Below are positions 28,161 through 39,918 of a DNA stretch of 64,000 nucleotides, piece by piece (positions within the stretch are counted from its first letter, which is position 1; each line of letters starts with the position of its first letter). The notes under the pieces are model-generated. The model was given only the letters and a program-made list of their open reading frames with translations, searched no databases and was not told the DNA's origin. The stretch is from the NCBI GenBank assembly GCA_034670405.1, contig JAXDDX010000061.1, positions 1,365,501 through 1,429,500 of the forward strand. Direction: 5' to 3'. The position numbers and the translations under genes were made by a program. Origin of the DNA: Hoplostethus atlanticus. Lineage: Eukaryota; Chordata; Actinopteri; Trachichthyiformes; Trachichthyidae.

Positions 28161-28209
<49 letters not shown>

Positions 28210-28608
28210 GAGAGAGAGAGAAGGATAAAGACAGAATGAGACAAAAGACTGAAATAGAGATACGGCACCAGACATTTGGCACTGAGGGGCCAAGCAATCA
28301 CTGCAAGCAATCACCAAGTCACTGCAACAGAATGGTGGATGCAGCCTACACAAGGTGCATTCTGGGCAGAATTCCTCCTGTGTTCCTGGTATAACACGAT
28401 TGCTCATCTTATTGTGAATCTGTAATACTGATACAGACAGGAAGCTCTGGTCTACACACACACAAACACACAGACACAGACACACACACAAACACACACA
28501 GACACACACAGACACACACTGACCATTTCCATTTTCAAAGGCTTAAGTTACATTCAAGAGACACTGGTGCATCAATCAGTCTAAAACAACGCTTAACTGC
28601 TTTGAGTG

Positions 28609-28644
<36 letters not shown>

Positions 28645-28722
28645 TCCCCAGCCGCAGACGACTAAATGACCACACATAACCACTGACAGACATCTTCAAA
28701 CTAAAACCACACTCTGGTCTGC

Positions 28723-28785
<63 letters not shown>

Positions 28786-29433
28786 TGTGCTTCATTCTCT
28801 GCCTGTCTTTCTCCCTTTATTCACTTACTCCTCCTCTCTCGTTCACTCTCCTCTCTAGTGGGAGTTGAAGAACAATAGCTGATGAATGAGAGGAGCCCTG
28901 TAGGTGTGAGTCAGACAGCTCTGTATTTATAGAGGCGGCCCACTCCCTCCACGACCAGGTCCTCCAGCTCAACTGGTGTGGTGAACAACATTCACCCAAA
29001 GTGCTATTACACTGCCCTGACTGCATGCATTCAACATTTCAAGCTTTTGAGGGACTAAGATGACAGAAGACAGGGTTGCTTTTATGTTTTAATCCCCTTC
29101 GTTGAGTCTCACTCGGCCACTGGCGTGCAACAGGCCGCTCTAACTTGTATTGACCCCTGACAGGAACTGAAACCAGGAACGCGTCACAAAGTGCTGAGAA
29201 ATATTAGCAGTGCAACTATTAGAACATCTTTGCTTGTTCTGCTGGGACCCTCAACACTATCAGTCAACGCTGTGCTATGCTCAAGTAGCAGACAGACAGA
29301 CAAATGAAAAAGGGAACCGTCGGCAGAATCAATTTCCCAGCTGAGAGTGTGACTGGGTGTTGGAGCTGAGCTGAGGAGGCCCATTACTGCTGGATTGGGA
29401 AGCAGACCAGGTCCTCGCCCTGCCCTGCCCTGC

Positions 29434-29467
<34 letters not shown>

Positions 29468-29567
29468 TGGTCCTATCGCGGCTCTTGTCAAAACTACTTT
29501 CATGCTTTTTCTCTCTGACAGACACGCACACACATTCTGAGACACACATGCTCAGGCATACACACAC

Positions 29568-29607
<40 letters not shown>
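27985..29607. repeat. Microsatellite cluster with opposed TG and CA tracts
   Basis: The tracts are (CT)n 27,985-28,009, directly followed by (CA)n 28,009-28,031; (TG)n 28,164-28,206; (CA)n/CAGACACA 28,453-28,519; (TG)n 28,612-28,642; (CA)n 28,726-28,784; (CCCTG)4 29,417-29,436, running into (TG)n 29,436-29,464; and (AC)n 29,570-29,606. TG and CA blocks on the same strand are complementary, so they form inverted-repeat pairs 80-250 bp apart. Thr-His and Val-Cys frames across them are artefacts. Confidence 0.95.
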
Positions 29608-29610
<3 letters not shown>

Positions 29611-29639
29611 CACACACACCTACATTGATGCCGCAGGGC

Positions 29640-31205
29640 CTGGGCAGAGTGGCTGGATAAATTGCTTCTGTTAGCTTGCTAGTAAGTCCAATCACCCAGT
29701 GGAGCCCAAGGAGTCAACTGGATTCAGACCAGCGAGCTCCACTAGGAACTCCATGATGCAGCGATCATCTGAGGATCGTTTCTAAAGCTGGGGCGCTTGC
29801 ACCCGCAAATTTATTATTTGTCCCTTTCTAATGAACTAATGACCTGCACTGGATACTGGACACCCACATATTTATAGATTATGTTTTGAAAGTTTTGAGC
29901 CATGAGAAAACAAAGCGAGTGCCTGACCTAAAGAGTTGAAACTGCTACTAATCTTCTCATGGCACAATGGTAACTTTATCAAAACAGCTCATTCACCAAA
30001 ATATCTATTTCTACAACACCTTAACTATAACCTTTCTATAACCTTTAACTTTTTGTTCGCTAAAGTTTCAAGTACAGATGTACAGTTTCATGTAAGGACA
30101 TTTGAACCCCTCTGCCAAATGCTATCATACATGTCCTCGTTTTGAAGAGATACCTTGGTATTTTGAATTTCAGTCTGTTGTTTTCCTGAGCCACATGCCA
30201 TAAAATGTGAGGGGAAAGTTTCTGTATTGGCACTTGGGACACGACCTGGCACGAAGACAGATGCAGAGATTCCCTGATGACTGCTAACAAGCCATCTTAA
30301 GGGTAGCTGAAAGGCAAATGTAGAAACTTTTAGCCCCGGTGCTGAGGCGAGGGCCTAGCAGAGGAAAAATAACAGTCTAAAAGTCCAAAATGTCAAGGTA
30401 TTCCTTTGAGGGAGAACCAGCCGCTTAGCCAGGTACTGTGGCTCTCATTCCATGACCAGAAATTTCACGGCATGTTCTGCTCTACCGCAGTGACAGCTTT
30501 CTCTGGTGATTTGTGGATTTCATGCCACGAGTTTTACACATCGGGATCCGTCGGAGACACTACAGCTCCTCCAGCGAGCGCTGTCGACTTCATTTTACGA
30601 CACGGCCATCCCGAGTAGAGCATTCTGCTGTTTCCTAACCAACGCACTGATTTGTCAGGTAGAGGAAGAAGGGCTCTAAATGATCCAATAACTGTATTGT
30701 CTTAGCAGCTGCTTGAGCCTTGAACAGTTTTAAAACTTAATTCTGAAATATGTAAGCAATAGATGTTTTCAGAGCGATAATGAAGGCAACGCGCAGACAG
30801 AACTTCGTAGTCGGTGTTTTTCTTCAGCGGTTCTCTCTGCTGTTATAGTGCCCATCCATTGCTATAACCCGTGACAGCAGAATTCCCTCAGAGGCGTCCA
30901 GCCCCTGAGACCGAGCAGACAGCCAGAGCTCCAGAGACACAATCTATTTTTATCAGCTTGCCCAGTCCCAGGGTTCATGAAAAAGAATAAATAGGGCTGT
31001 TAAAACGTTATGGCTTTTCTCTTAAACTACAACAAATAGACGGAGCAATAAAAGGAGAACTATTGAGAAATTGTGAAATTGCTCAAAAGGTTGCAGCCAC
31101 TCCTTTACGTTCCATTACGGCTTTCTGGAGGCGCAGGAGATTCTCCTGATGGATAAAACACCACCTCGTTTTCTACTTGTCACACAGCCATCTCATGTCA
31201 CTTAC
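29640..31205. other. Unassigned sequence
   Basis: No gene or mobile element is recognised. A 70-codon plus-strand frame at 30,406-30,618 covers a CpG-bearing segment (30,540-30,610), but nothing in it is identifiable. Confidence 0.4.
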
Positions 31206-31206
31206 A

Positions 31207-31209
<3 letters not shown>

Positions 31210-31252
<43 letters not shown>

Positions 31253-31348
31253 AGTACATGCATGTGTGTGTGCATGCACTCGTGCCTCTGTTTTGCCTGT
31301 GGGTTTATTTTCCCGCTGTCAAACAGCACTCTGATGTCACCCTCCTAA

Positions 31349-31388
<40 letters not shown>

Positions 31389-31498
31389 CTGAAGAGTGCA
31401 GCACTTTTTTTTGATGCGACTGGATCGATAGTACATTTCTGCTCTCCGGTCACCTCTCCTGACCTCTCATTGCTGATGGTCTCTCCCATCCTCCATCA

Positions 31499-31536
<38 letters not shown>

Positions 31537-31550
31537 TCTGTCTGTCTGTC
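31210..31550. repeat. Two (TG)n tracts and a (TC)n/(TCTG)n tract
   Basis: (TG)n lies at 31,210-31,250 and 31,350-31,385. (CT)n passes into TCTG repeats at 31,500-31,550. The sequence from about 31,620 to 32,040 is non-repetitive and unassigned. Confidence 0.95.
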
Positions 31551-32344
31551 TTCGTCTTTCTCTCTCTCTCTTACAATGCCTTTGTGAGAGGAGACCAGGT
31601 CAGCTCTTTGGGTATCAACATGGAAATTATCCTTCATGATCATGAAGAACGGAAGAAGAAGGTCACCAGAGTCCTGTTACGGGGTTACCATGACGACATG
31701 GTGGCCTGTTGTATGAAAAGCATGACGTATTCCCAGTCTGTGGTATATATCACCTGGTATAGATCATATATCATCAACAGTGAACTTCATTTCTCACTGT
31801 GTATGTACCTGTACGTGTCCAGAACTCCAAAACATGCAGCATGTATGTGAAATGTTTTGCACATTTTGCACATGTCAATGTTTAAATGTAAAGGGCCTTT
31901 GCTCACTATGTACCTTCACTTCCTGATCAGCTTCTTCCCTCTTTAACATGGGTGTTTGCTGGGTTACCACCCTCGTCCACATTCTTGTGCCCTCCTGTAC
32001 ATCTGGCTGAATCTCTTCCATTCATTTCCAATAAAGAAACTATGGTAAATCTTCAGAAACAAGCTCACGCACAGACAAAAACACACTTACTTTAGTCCAT
32101 ATTTTACCACAGGCTATGAACTAGGGTAGATAATAAGGAAGTGGAATTCTCATTTGTAAGTGGATCAGTTTGCATTGTTGTATATTGTTAACTTACACAA
32201 CATAAGGAGAGGCAGAGACACACACAAACACCCACCCACACACACAATACCACCGCAGATCACACAAACAGGAAGTGCTGTGATAATGAGGGGGTGAGCT
32301 TTGGGTGACAACAGAACTAGCTCTGACTTCACTATTTCAATTTA

Positions 32345-32347
<3 letters not shown>

Positions 32348-32379
<32 letters not shown>

Positions 32380-32801
32380 TATATCCCCCACAGTGCAGTG
32401 TGCCTGTGAAATATCAACACTGTGTCATCGCAAATTCTATTCTGAGGTTGGCATGAAGATGGTGAAGGGGGTGGGGGGGGGGAGGGAAGAGAGAGTTTTC
32501 CATGACTCAAATAAGGGGGGGGGGCAAATAAAGACAAGGACTGACAGGGAGCAACGGAAGAGAGGAAGACTGGAAAAAGGAGTGATGCGTGAGGAGGAAG
32601 GTGTGAGCAGCACTGTGCAATGTGACTGACAAAATGCACAGTGATCTCATTAGCACTGGATTCCTAGTGCGCTTGTGTTTGTGCTCGAGTGTTTCTGGGG
32701 GTGATGATGTAAACGTTTGTGCACCGGCGCTGCAGTGAGACAGACAGTTTATGTGAGCCTGTACTTGTATTGGGTTTAGTGCATTGTCATCGTGTGTGCA
32801 T

Positions 32802-32868
<67 letters not shown>

Positions 32869-32908
32869 TGTGTGTATGTGGTATGTGTGTGTGTGTGTGT
32901 GTGTGTGC
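32348..32908. repeat. (TG)n, poly-G and (AG)n tracts
   Basis: (TG)n lies at 32,348-32,378 and 32,884-32,908. G-rich runs lie at about 32,465-32,485 and 32,515-32,523. A long perfect (AG)n of about 30 units lies at 32,805-32,865, immediately before the second TG block. Arg-Glu frames are artefacts. Confidence 0.95.
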
Positions 32909-33318
32909 TAAATAAATCACTGTGTAGGCTGTGGCACCCCAAAGGAGAAGCCAGGGGTCACAAGCCCAATCTGAGGTCAGTTTCCAGCTATAGGCAGGAT
33001 TCAAACTAAATACTACTTTTAATTAACTTACTTAAGTGACACTCTGAGGGAGAGGACTCAGCTCCCTCAACTCCCAGGTGAACAGCCTCTACACATCCAT
33101 TGTATATACTTTAATGATTATTATTGCTTGATTTGATGTTCTAATTTTGATAGAAGTATGTTTCTACTGGAACATTTCAGTTGAACAATTTACTTTATTT
33201 TGTCATTCAGATATATAGTACTTTATTTCCTTTGTACATGGTTCCAGTTTGTTTTAACCTTGTTTTCCTTTGAGGTTTACTTCCTGATTGAGGCCAGGGC
33301 TGAGTGGTAGTGTAATGA

Positions 33319-33471
33319 CCCTAGCGGACAATGTTGCTGCTGCTGATTGGTCCCATTGGACTCTACCACATGGGCTGAATGGGAGGGGGGATTATGGTGC
33401 AATCCATTGTACTCGGAACTCAGAAGAAAACGACCTCTGAGCAGAGAGATTTCATCAGTCACACAATGAGT
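33319..33471 (+). promoter_or_regulatory. Promoter-like module with short first-exon candidate
   Basis: A CCTAGCGGACAATG word (33,320-33,333) resembles an RFX/X-box of MHC class II-type promoters, and CTGATTGG (33,343-33,350) matches the Y-box/CCAAT core. A second ATTGG follows near 33,354-33,359. About 115 bp downstream of the Y-box is ATGA|GTAAGT (ATG at 33,466, donor at 33,470), which could be a first exon with only the start codon. The X-to-Y start distance is 23 bp, shorter than the roughly 34 bp of known class II promoters. No downstream exon was found, so this is tentative. Confidence 0.25.
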
Positions 33472-33500
33472 AAGTGATTTGTGTCTTATGATCCCCTAAT

Positions 33501-34573
33501 TGCGTGCGGTACCGGCCTACTAACGTTAACGTTACTAGTTCACTGATATGATAGAAGTCTTTACTAGCGTGCAGTACTAGCCTACTAATGTAACGTTACC
33601 AGTTCACTGATATGATAGAAGTCTTTACTAGCGTGCGGTACTAGTCTACTATCGTTTACTAGTTCACTGATATGATAGAAGTGTTTACTAGCGTGTGGTA
33701 CTAGCCTACTAACGTTAACGTTACTAGTTCACTGATATGATAGAAGTCTTTACTAGCGTGCGGTACTAGCCTACTAACGTTAACGTTACTAGTTCACTGA
33801 TATGATAGAAGTCTTTACTAGCGTGCGGTACTAGCCTACTAACGTTACTAGTTCACTGATGTGATAGGAGTCTTTACTAGCGTGTGGTACTAGCCTACTA
33901 ACGTTAACGTTACTAGTTCACTGATATGATAGAAGTCTTTACTAGCGTGCGGTACTAGCCTACTAACGTTAACGCTACTAGTTCACTGATATGATAGAAG
34001 TCTTTACTAGCGTGCGGTACTAGCCTGCTAACGTTAACGCTACTAGTTCACTGATGTGATAGAAGTCTTTAGCGTGTGGTACTAGCCTGCTAACGTAACG
34101 TTACTAGTTTACTGATATGATAGAAGTCTTTACTAGTGTGCGGTACTAGCCTACTAACGTTAACGTTACTAGTTCACTGATATGATAGGAGTCTTTACTA
34201 GCGTGTGGTACTAGCCTACTAATGTTAACATTACTAGTTCACTGATATGATAGAAGTCTTTACTAGCGTGCGGTACTAGCCTACTAACGTTAACGTTACT
34301 AGTTCACTGATATGATAGGAGTCTTTACTAGCGTGTGGTACTAGCCTACTAACGTAACGTTACTAGTTCACTGATATGATAGAAGTCTTTACTAGCGTGC
34401 CGTACTAGCCTACTAACGTTAACGTTACTAGTTCACTGATATGATAGGAGTCTTTACTAGCGTGTGGTACTAGCCTACTAATGTTAACATTACTAGTTCA
34501 CTGATATGATAGAAGTCTTTACTAGCGTTCGGTACTAGCCCACTAACGTTAACGTTACTAGTTCACTGATATG
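33501..34573. repeat. Minisatellite, 65-bp unit, 17 copies
   Basis: Seventeen copies can be counted by the shared CTAGTTCACTGAT-like word. The full unit is 65 bp: a GCGTG(C/T)GGTACTAGCC part, a CTACTAACGTTAACGTTACT part, and a GATATGATAGAAGTCTTTA part. Some copies lose about 6 bp from the AACGTTAACGTT core. Units alternate between two types in the right half (GAAG/GCGTGCGG and GGAG/GCGTGTGG), forming a dimeric higher order. Identity between units is high, so the array is young or homogenised. The left edge starts about 30 bp after the GTAAGT of the promoter-like module. Confidence 0.97.
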
Positions 34574-35110
34574 TGCCGTTTCGCTTCACTAATGGCGCTG
34601 TAGTAGTTGATGTAGGTCCTGTTTAGATGCTTGTAACATTCTGAGACTTGCCATACAAACATGACTTTGCTGTGGGCGTCCATGTTTTCCAGAGCAGATG
34701 CACTGGAACCAGGCCCGGTTCTAGACTGTTTTGATTGGGGGGCAATCAAAGCTTTTGGTGGGCAACTTTTTATTCATATCAAAGTATGTTGTACTGCAGT
34801 CTTAGGAAAACCAAAGTGCTCTGAAATATGGTTTGATGCTGCTTTCTTCTATGCTCCACCACCTCTAGAAAGTGTAACCCCTGATAGTGGGTTTTTACAA
34901 AAACTTTTACTTTTAACTTTTTGTTATCATCAGAATCAAATCGGTCAGGAGAACCTTCATCAGCCTCCCTGGATGGTCTCTGCCCCCGTGGACTGCAGAT
35001 TCCACTCCCTGAGTCCTTTTGTCTCCATCAGCTCCCACCTGGCTGATTGTAATGCCCTTTACCTGGGACAAGATGGCCACCTGGCTGCTGTCTGCTGTGC
35101 CCCAGTCTGC
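34574..35110. other. Unassigned, with possible hAT-like fragment
   Basis: The stretch at about 34,708-34,890 (GGCCCGGTTCTAGACTG, then GATTGGGGGGCAATC) resembles the 5' part of fish hAT-like repeats, but no second end was found. A 185-codon plus-strand frame (34,661-35,218) spans this and a (CA)n tract, so it is unlikely to be a gene. Confidence 0.3.
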
Positions 35111-35115
35111 CGCAG

Positions 35116-35941
35116 GACACACACACACACACACACACATGTAATATGGATTTCATATCAAAGGGCAAATATGAGGCAAAAGAAGAGACTAGGCTTAATC
35201 AAGTCAGCCAAGAGATGAAGAACAGGAGAGCAATGTATTTGCCCACCATTGTCTCTCACTGAGGAACTGAATGGCTCAATACTGCAAGTGCAATCAAAAA
35301 AATCTGCACACTAGGATGCTCAGAGTGAAGCGGTACATTTAAAGTTATTCAGATTTATACGGCACATGCAGGTTAAAATGCATTAAAAGGTCTGGGAATT
35401 AACATGAGTATAAAACTCTTCTCCCCTAACCCCATGCTCACCTTATCGTATAAAGGCTTCTTGGCTTCTTAATGGGAGGAACATTTTGCCTTCCCAGTGA
35501 TACAACAAGATAAACATAAAACCCATCCTGCAAGCGCTGTCAAACGAATCTGCTCCACAACTCAAGGGTAAAGGTGTATATTATGGTCTGGCTCCGCTGC
35601 AAATTAAGGGAAACAAAAGAGCTGGATGCTGAGAACCTGGCCTTGATCTTCAGTTCCTGCACAGCTCCATAATAACATCAGAATTGAGGTCACAACATTC
35701 AGGCGTTCTGCTTGCTTTGAGATGGGCGATAGCATTGTTTGCGCTGTTCGTTATGTAACGCGTGTAGGCGACGTCGTGTCTCGTAAGCGCCTGTAGGAAC
35801 ACTACACGTTAGGAACACGGCCACAGGCATTGAACAGCATTGGAAATATAACCATTCTACACGCACCGCTTTCTCTTGAGCTGATTTTCTTAATTTTTCA
35901 TGAACGAAGCATGAATGAAAAAACTATGTTGTGTGTTAGTT

Positions 35942-35979
<38 letters not shown>
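35116..35979. repeat. (AC)n and (GT)n microsatellites
   Basis: (AC)n lies at 35,116-35,139 and (GT)n at 35,943-35,979. Between them is unassigned sequence with a CpG-dense spot at about 35,755-35,800. Confidence 0.93.
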
Positions 35980-35987
<8 letters not shown>

Positions 35988-36105
35988 GCTTTGTGTACTG
36001 CGACCATCCAAAGTAGCTCATTAACCTCTCCAGTATGCACAAAACTGATGGATACACACACATAAATACAGTAATCACTCACTCACAATCCCTCTCCCAC
36101 TCTCT

Positions 36106-36266
36106 GCCTCTCTCTCTCTCTCTCTCTCTCCCCCCTTCCGCTGAGAGGGCTCATAAATATAGCAGGGTAAGATTGCTGTGCCTGCAGCGATAAAGGATGC
36201 TAGCTGAGAAAGTGCAGGGCCTAGTCTGCCATATAGGGAGAGGGCAGAGAGGCGGGTGGGGAGCAT

Positions 36267-36308
<42 letters not shown>

Positions 36309-37099
36309 GCGGGTGGGTTACCACACAAGGAGAGCACAAGAAGAAGACAAGTTTTTGCCTGCATCTGCTGGCAGAGAGGTGCAGAGGAAAGAAGGGGAGG
36401 AGGAGGTAAAGGTGCTGGTCGGGTATCAACAGACCAAATGATGCCATCTCAACGACGCAGGAAAAGTTTCCTCTAAGCCCCGTAACCCCGTTTGCCTTTC
36501 ATAAGGGGAGACAAATGAACAACGCATCCATAGAATAACAATAGTGCTTCTGTGTCAGCAAGACAAATCCCTCTGCTCGCTCTCATCTGTAATGCAATCT
36601 CATTGAGATTGTATGCATGGTCTCTATCTGTAGGCCCTGCTTTTGTGTCTGTCTCCCCGTCTCCGCTTCAGGGACTCCTATCTTTGATGTGGGTTTTTTG
36701 CACTTCGATAGATACTGTTAAGATTTGTTTTGTCTCTGCTGAGATCGGGGCAGTATTTTTTCCACTGCACAAGCTACCTAGAAGGATCCGGGAAGCTTTT
36801 ATCTGCGGAACATTTTGGGGGTGTCTCTTGTCTTTTTCAGCCTCCATTGCTGCTGAAGGGGATGTAAGCCGCAATAACATTATGTCACTATGTCACAGAG
36901 AGCAAAGAGCAAAAATGCACACACACACACACACTACAGTGTAAACATATACACACACACCAAAGATCAGATTGTACATTTGTAAAGTGTCCGTCTTAAC
37001 CCAGCAGTGCATCAACAGGCTCACTCTTCTTCTAAACATGTCACTCTTCGGTGTTAATGGTATGTATGCCATTCTCTTTGATGTTTGTCTGGCTGTGTG

Positions 37100-37130
<31 letters not shown>

Positions 37131-37463
37131 TTGTTTGATGCAGCCAAATGGTAAATACAATCTGCTGAGTGTAGGGAGTCGACCCTTTTTTTCCCCACAC
37201 TTTTGCATTTTATGAGATTAAGCGAAAGTCAGTGGAGATGTTGAGGTGACATTATTGACATTGTGCCATAAGAGCACCAGAAGTGAGTGTGACATCAATC
37301 CAGTAGTTCAGTGGCCCAGTTTGCACAGCTGAACTCTCGGTAGCAAAAAAGATCAGCCTCCTCACTGTGGCAATCCCTTCTGGGCTGCCTCCCGAAGGAC
37401 AATACAACCTCCCACAAGACAGCTGACACAGTCCCTCTGTCCCTTCCAAGCCTGTTACTAACA

Positions 37464-37491
<28 letters not shown>
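36106..37491. repeat. Scattered CT and TG microsatellites
   Basis: (CT)n lies at 36,106-36,131, (GT)n at 36,268-36,307, (AC)n at about 36,918-36,934, (TG)n at 37,103-37,130 and (CT)n at 37,464-37,491. The sequence between them holds no recognisable gene. Confidence 0.93.
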
Positions 37492-37494
<3 letters not shown>

Positions 37495-37539
37495 CCTTTC
37501 GGGGCTGGCTCCGGTAGCCATTTTGAAACCGTATCAGAC

Positions 37540-37665
37540 TGGTTGGCCGGGCCGCTGATTCATTTCCGCCCTTATAGCTCCCTCATTATGTGACACAAAT
37601 CAATTATGAATGAAAAACCCTGCAAAGACACTCGGAGGCCCTTTCATGTGTCAAACCCCCACAGT
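37540..37665. other. Possible conserved non-coding segment
   Basis: Non-repetitive sequence with homeodomain/POU-like AT words, such as CAATTATGAATGAAAA near 37,601-37,616, between microsatellites. This is a call on appearance only. Confidence 0.2.
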
Positions 37666-37734
37666 GTGCCAGAAAAACACAAAGAAAAGATGGGGGAGCG
37701 ACAGAGTTAGAGTTAGAGGGTTTGTGTGTGTTTT

Positions 37735-38155
37735 CGCTGTCTCAAACTTTTCCTCCCTCTGCGACTCCCCCTTTTCCCTCCCTTCTACCCTCCAAGGACC
37801 CAGTTCCCCTCTCCCCATCTCCCTCCCTCCCTCCTCTGGACTGGATTCTGCTAGTCCCACCTCTTGCTTTCTGCTCTCTCCATTTTTGCATCTGTTCCTT
37901 CTCTGTTTAATTATTTTCGTCCTTCTTCTCTCTCCATCTGTCTTTGTTTCTCCCTTCTCAGTCTCACATACACCCCCTGTTGTTTCCTTCCCTTCCCCTT
38001 CTCCTCATCCTCCCCCAGGCCTCCAACATCTACACCTGCTGTATTTGCCTCTGTTTCCCTAGGGTGGCCTGGTGCTCTCACTTCTAACTTTCCCCTCCTC
38101 TTCCCTTACTCCATCCATTCCCCCCCATCTCTCTCGCTCTCCCCTCGCTTCAGAA
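37735..38155 (+). other. Pyrimidine-rich tract ending at an acceptor-like CAG
   Basis: For about 420 bp the plus strand is strongly biased to C and T without being a simple repeat. It ends in CTCTCCCCTCGCTTCAG (about 38,136-38,152), which has the form of a polypyrimidine tract and 3' splice site. The next ~170 bp are GC-rich and complex, and open in the frame ending at 38,338. Either an old CT-repeat has decayed here or a real exon follows. I cannot name any product. Confidence 0.4.
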
Positions 38156-38354
38156 GTTGTGATTATATTCAGGGTAAAGCGGAGCAAGGGCACGGCGAGG
38201 CCTCCTCCTCCGGGGGGGCAGCTGCCAGCCAGGCAGACAGTGCAGGGTTTAAAAACACACAGGCCTCGCCGTCTCAGTCGGTCCCTGCACGCTAGTGAAG
38301 CAACACCATTATTACACTGGCTGGACGTAGATTTATGATTACAGTTAGTATGGG

Positions 38355-38404
<50 letters not shown>

Positions 38405-38408
38405 CAGA
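38355..38408. repeat. (GATA)n tetranucleotide repeat
   Basis: About 12 perfect GATA units end in a GACA variant. Confidence 0.97.
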
Positions 38409-38409
38409 T

Positions 38410-39400
38410 TAGAATTTGGACGTAAATAGAAAATATAACTTACCTGCTTGGTAGAACAGGAGGTAAATGCAGGACCGGAAAGCATAAAAGAGAGAGAAAA
38501 GATTTTCAATGATACATTTACCATTGAGGCTATGAAACATGTAATACAATGGTTTATTGCAAATGTTTAAAACTGCAACGCAGGCCCTTTTAAGATCCTC
38601 CCATTATCTGCAAAAACATAATGTAGAGTTGGAAGGAACTCAGAATGATGAATCTAGTCTACTGGATTTTATTTACCAAAGGAATAAGAGAGGGAGGACA
38701 CGCCAGAGGACTTGACGAAAAAGTAAGTCCCCCAAAAACACTTTATCAAGCACTTATTAACGTGACATCCTTCAGGATCAGCTGGAAAACCTTGTAAGAC
38801 TGAATGGAGTGTTTCATTCCAAAATGAGAAACCCGCTGGTTGAAAAATGGAACGCCTTCTCTGATAAAATGATTGCTGGCATTAAGGTAATAATGACCAT
38901 GGGACATTATTGATGTCATTAGCTTGTGAAAGGCCTTTAGTTATGTAATAATAATATTTAAAATGATATAAGAAGGTGCATTTCTTTTAATTGAGCAGTG
39001 AATGTCAGAGGACAATTTGAAATATTGCATTTTGGAATGAAACCCGTCCGACATCTCTCCTTGAAAGGGTCCCATTCGTCTGACTGCTGGACAGCTGGTT
39101 TTCTGAGAGGAACGCTGCACTAGAATCCTATTCTCCTCCCAGACATCCAATAAACCCTCCACACCAAGAACAAGGTTGGATGACATTTTACTCAGCATCT
39201 CCTTTGATTTGAGGAAGCCGGTGCAGCTGTCTTGAAGGATAAGAAAGAGTAGACAACTTTTCTTTTGTTTGAGCAGAGCCAATTGATGGAAGAGGAAGGC
39301 GCTGCAGATGGATACGGAGAAGCCGAACATCAGAGTAACATTTTCATAAGCAAATACTGAGATGCGTTTGAACCAAATGTGTCAGTGTTGGTGTTTCAAA
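38410..39400. other. Unassigned sequence
   Basis: Complex, mostly non-repetitive sequence. A 129-codon minus-strand frame (38,941-39,330) starts with a hydrophobic stretch (MFGFSVSICSAFLFHQL) and reads through without low complexity, but I cannot identify it. Confidence 0.3.
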
Positions 39401-39408
39401 TCACTGTG

Positions 39409-39540
39409 TTAGTTTAATTGGATGAAGGAATTTGGACGCATGTGTGCACATTCACATCCCAGCCCCCCCATGAAGAACAGCAGCAGCGCCAAGGCAAACA
39501 TCAGGAAGTAGGACGGCGGTTGGATTAAAAATGGATTGTG
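39409..39540 (-). other. Hydrophobic minus-strand frame, unidentified
   Basis: The minus-strand frame in this part reads PPSYFLMFALALLLFFMGGL and then a short polar end with a stop at 39,409-39,411. This looks like a single membrane-spanning helix. The full open frame (to 39,867) also runs through a CT/CA microsatellite, so only this end is interesting. It could be a last exon or chance. Confidence 0.2.
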
Positions 39541-39918
39541 TGTGTTTTTTGTGTGTGTGAATGAAGAAAGCAGTGAATATAACTTTGATAATATCCGCTT
39601 TAAACACTGTAGGCGTATATCTGTTGGACTCCCGTGGCAAACATGCACACCACACACACTCTCTCTCTCTCTCTCTCTGACACACACAGAGAGAGGCCTA
39701 CTTACAGACCCAGATAAACAGAAAGAAAGGAAAAAGAGAGAGAAGATGGAGGGAAAGACAGAGAGGGAGGCAGGGAGAAACTTTGGAAAGTGTGTATTTG
39801 CATAATCTCTTCTTGGCAGAGAGAGTCTAGAGGAGGAATAACAAGAGAGGAAGACATCGCAAGCCAACGTGGTGTTGAGCCAAATTCCTGTGTGTGTAAA
39901 TGGCTGCTAGATAAGCTA

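Noticed and set aside
27958-28515. 185-codon minus-strand frame
   Set aside because: It is mostly microsatellite translation (Cys-Val, Thr-His, Arg-Glu); no unique domain.
32507-33004. 165-codon minus-strand frame
   Set aside because: It runs across the (AG)n and (TG)n tracts; the Leu-Ser core is artefact.
33501-34573. Coding tandem repeat
   Set aside because: The 65-bp unit is not a multiple of three and copies lose ~6 bp or single bases, so no frame persists.
34661-35218. 185-codon plus-strand frame
   Set aside because: It spans a probable hAT-like fragment, unassigned sequence and a (CA)n tract, with no protein motif; chance reading is more likely.
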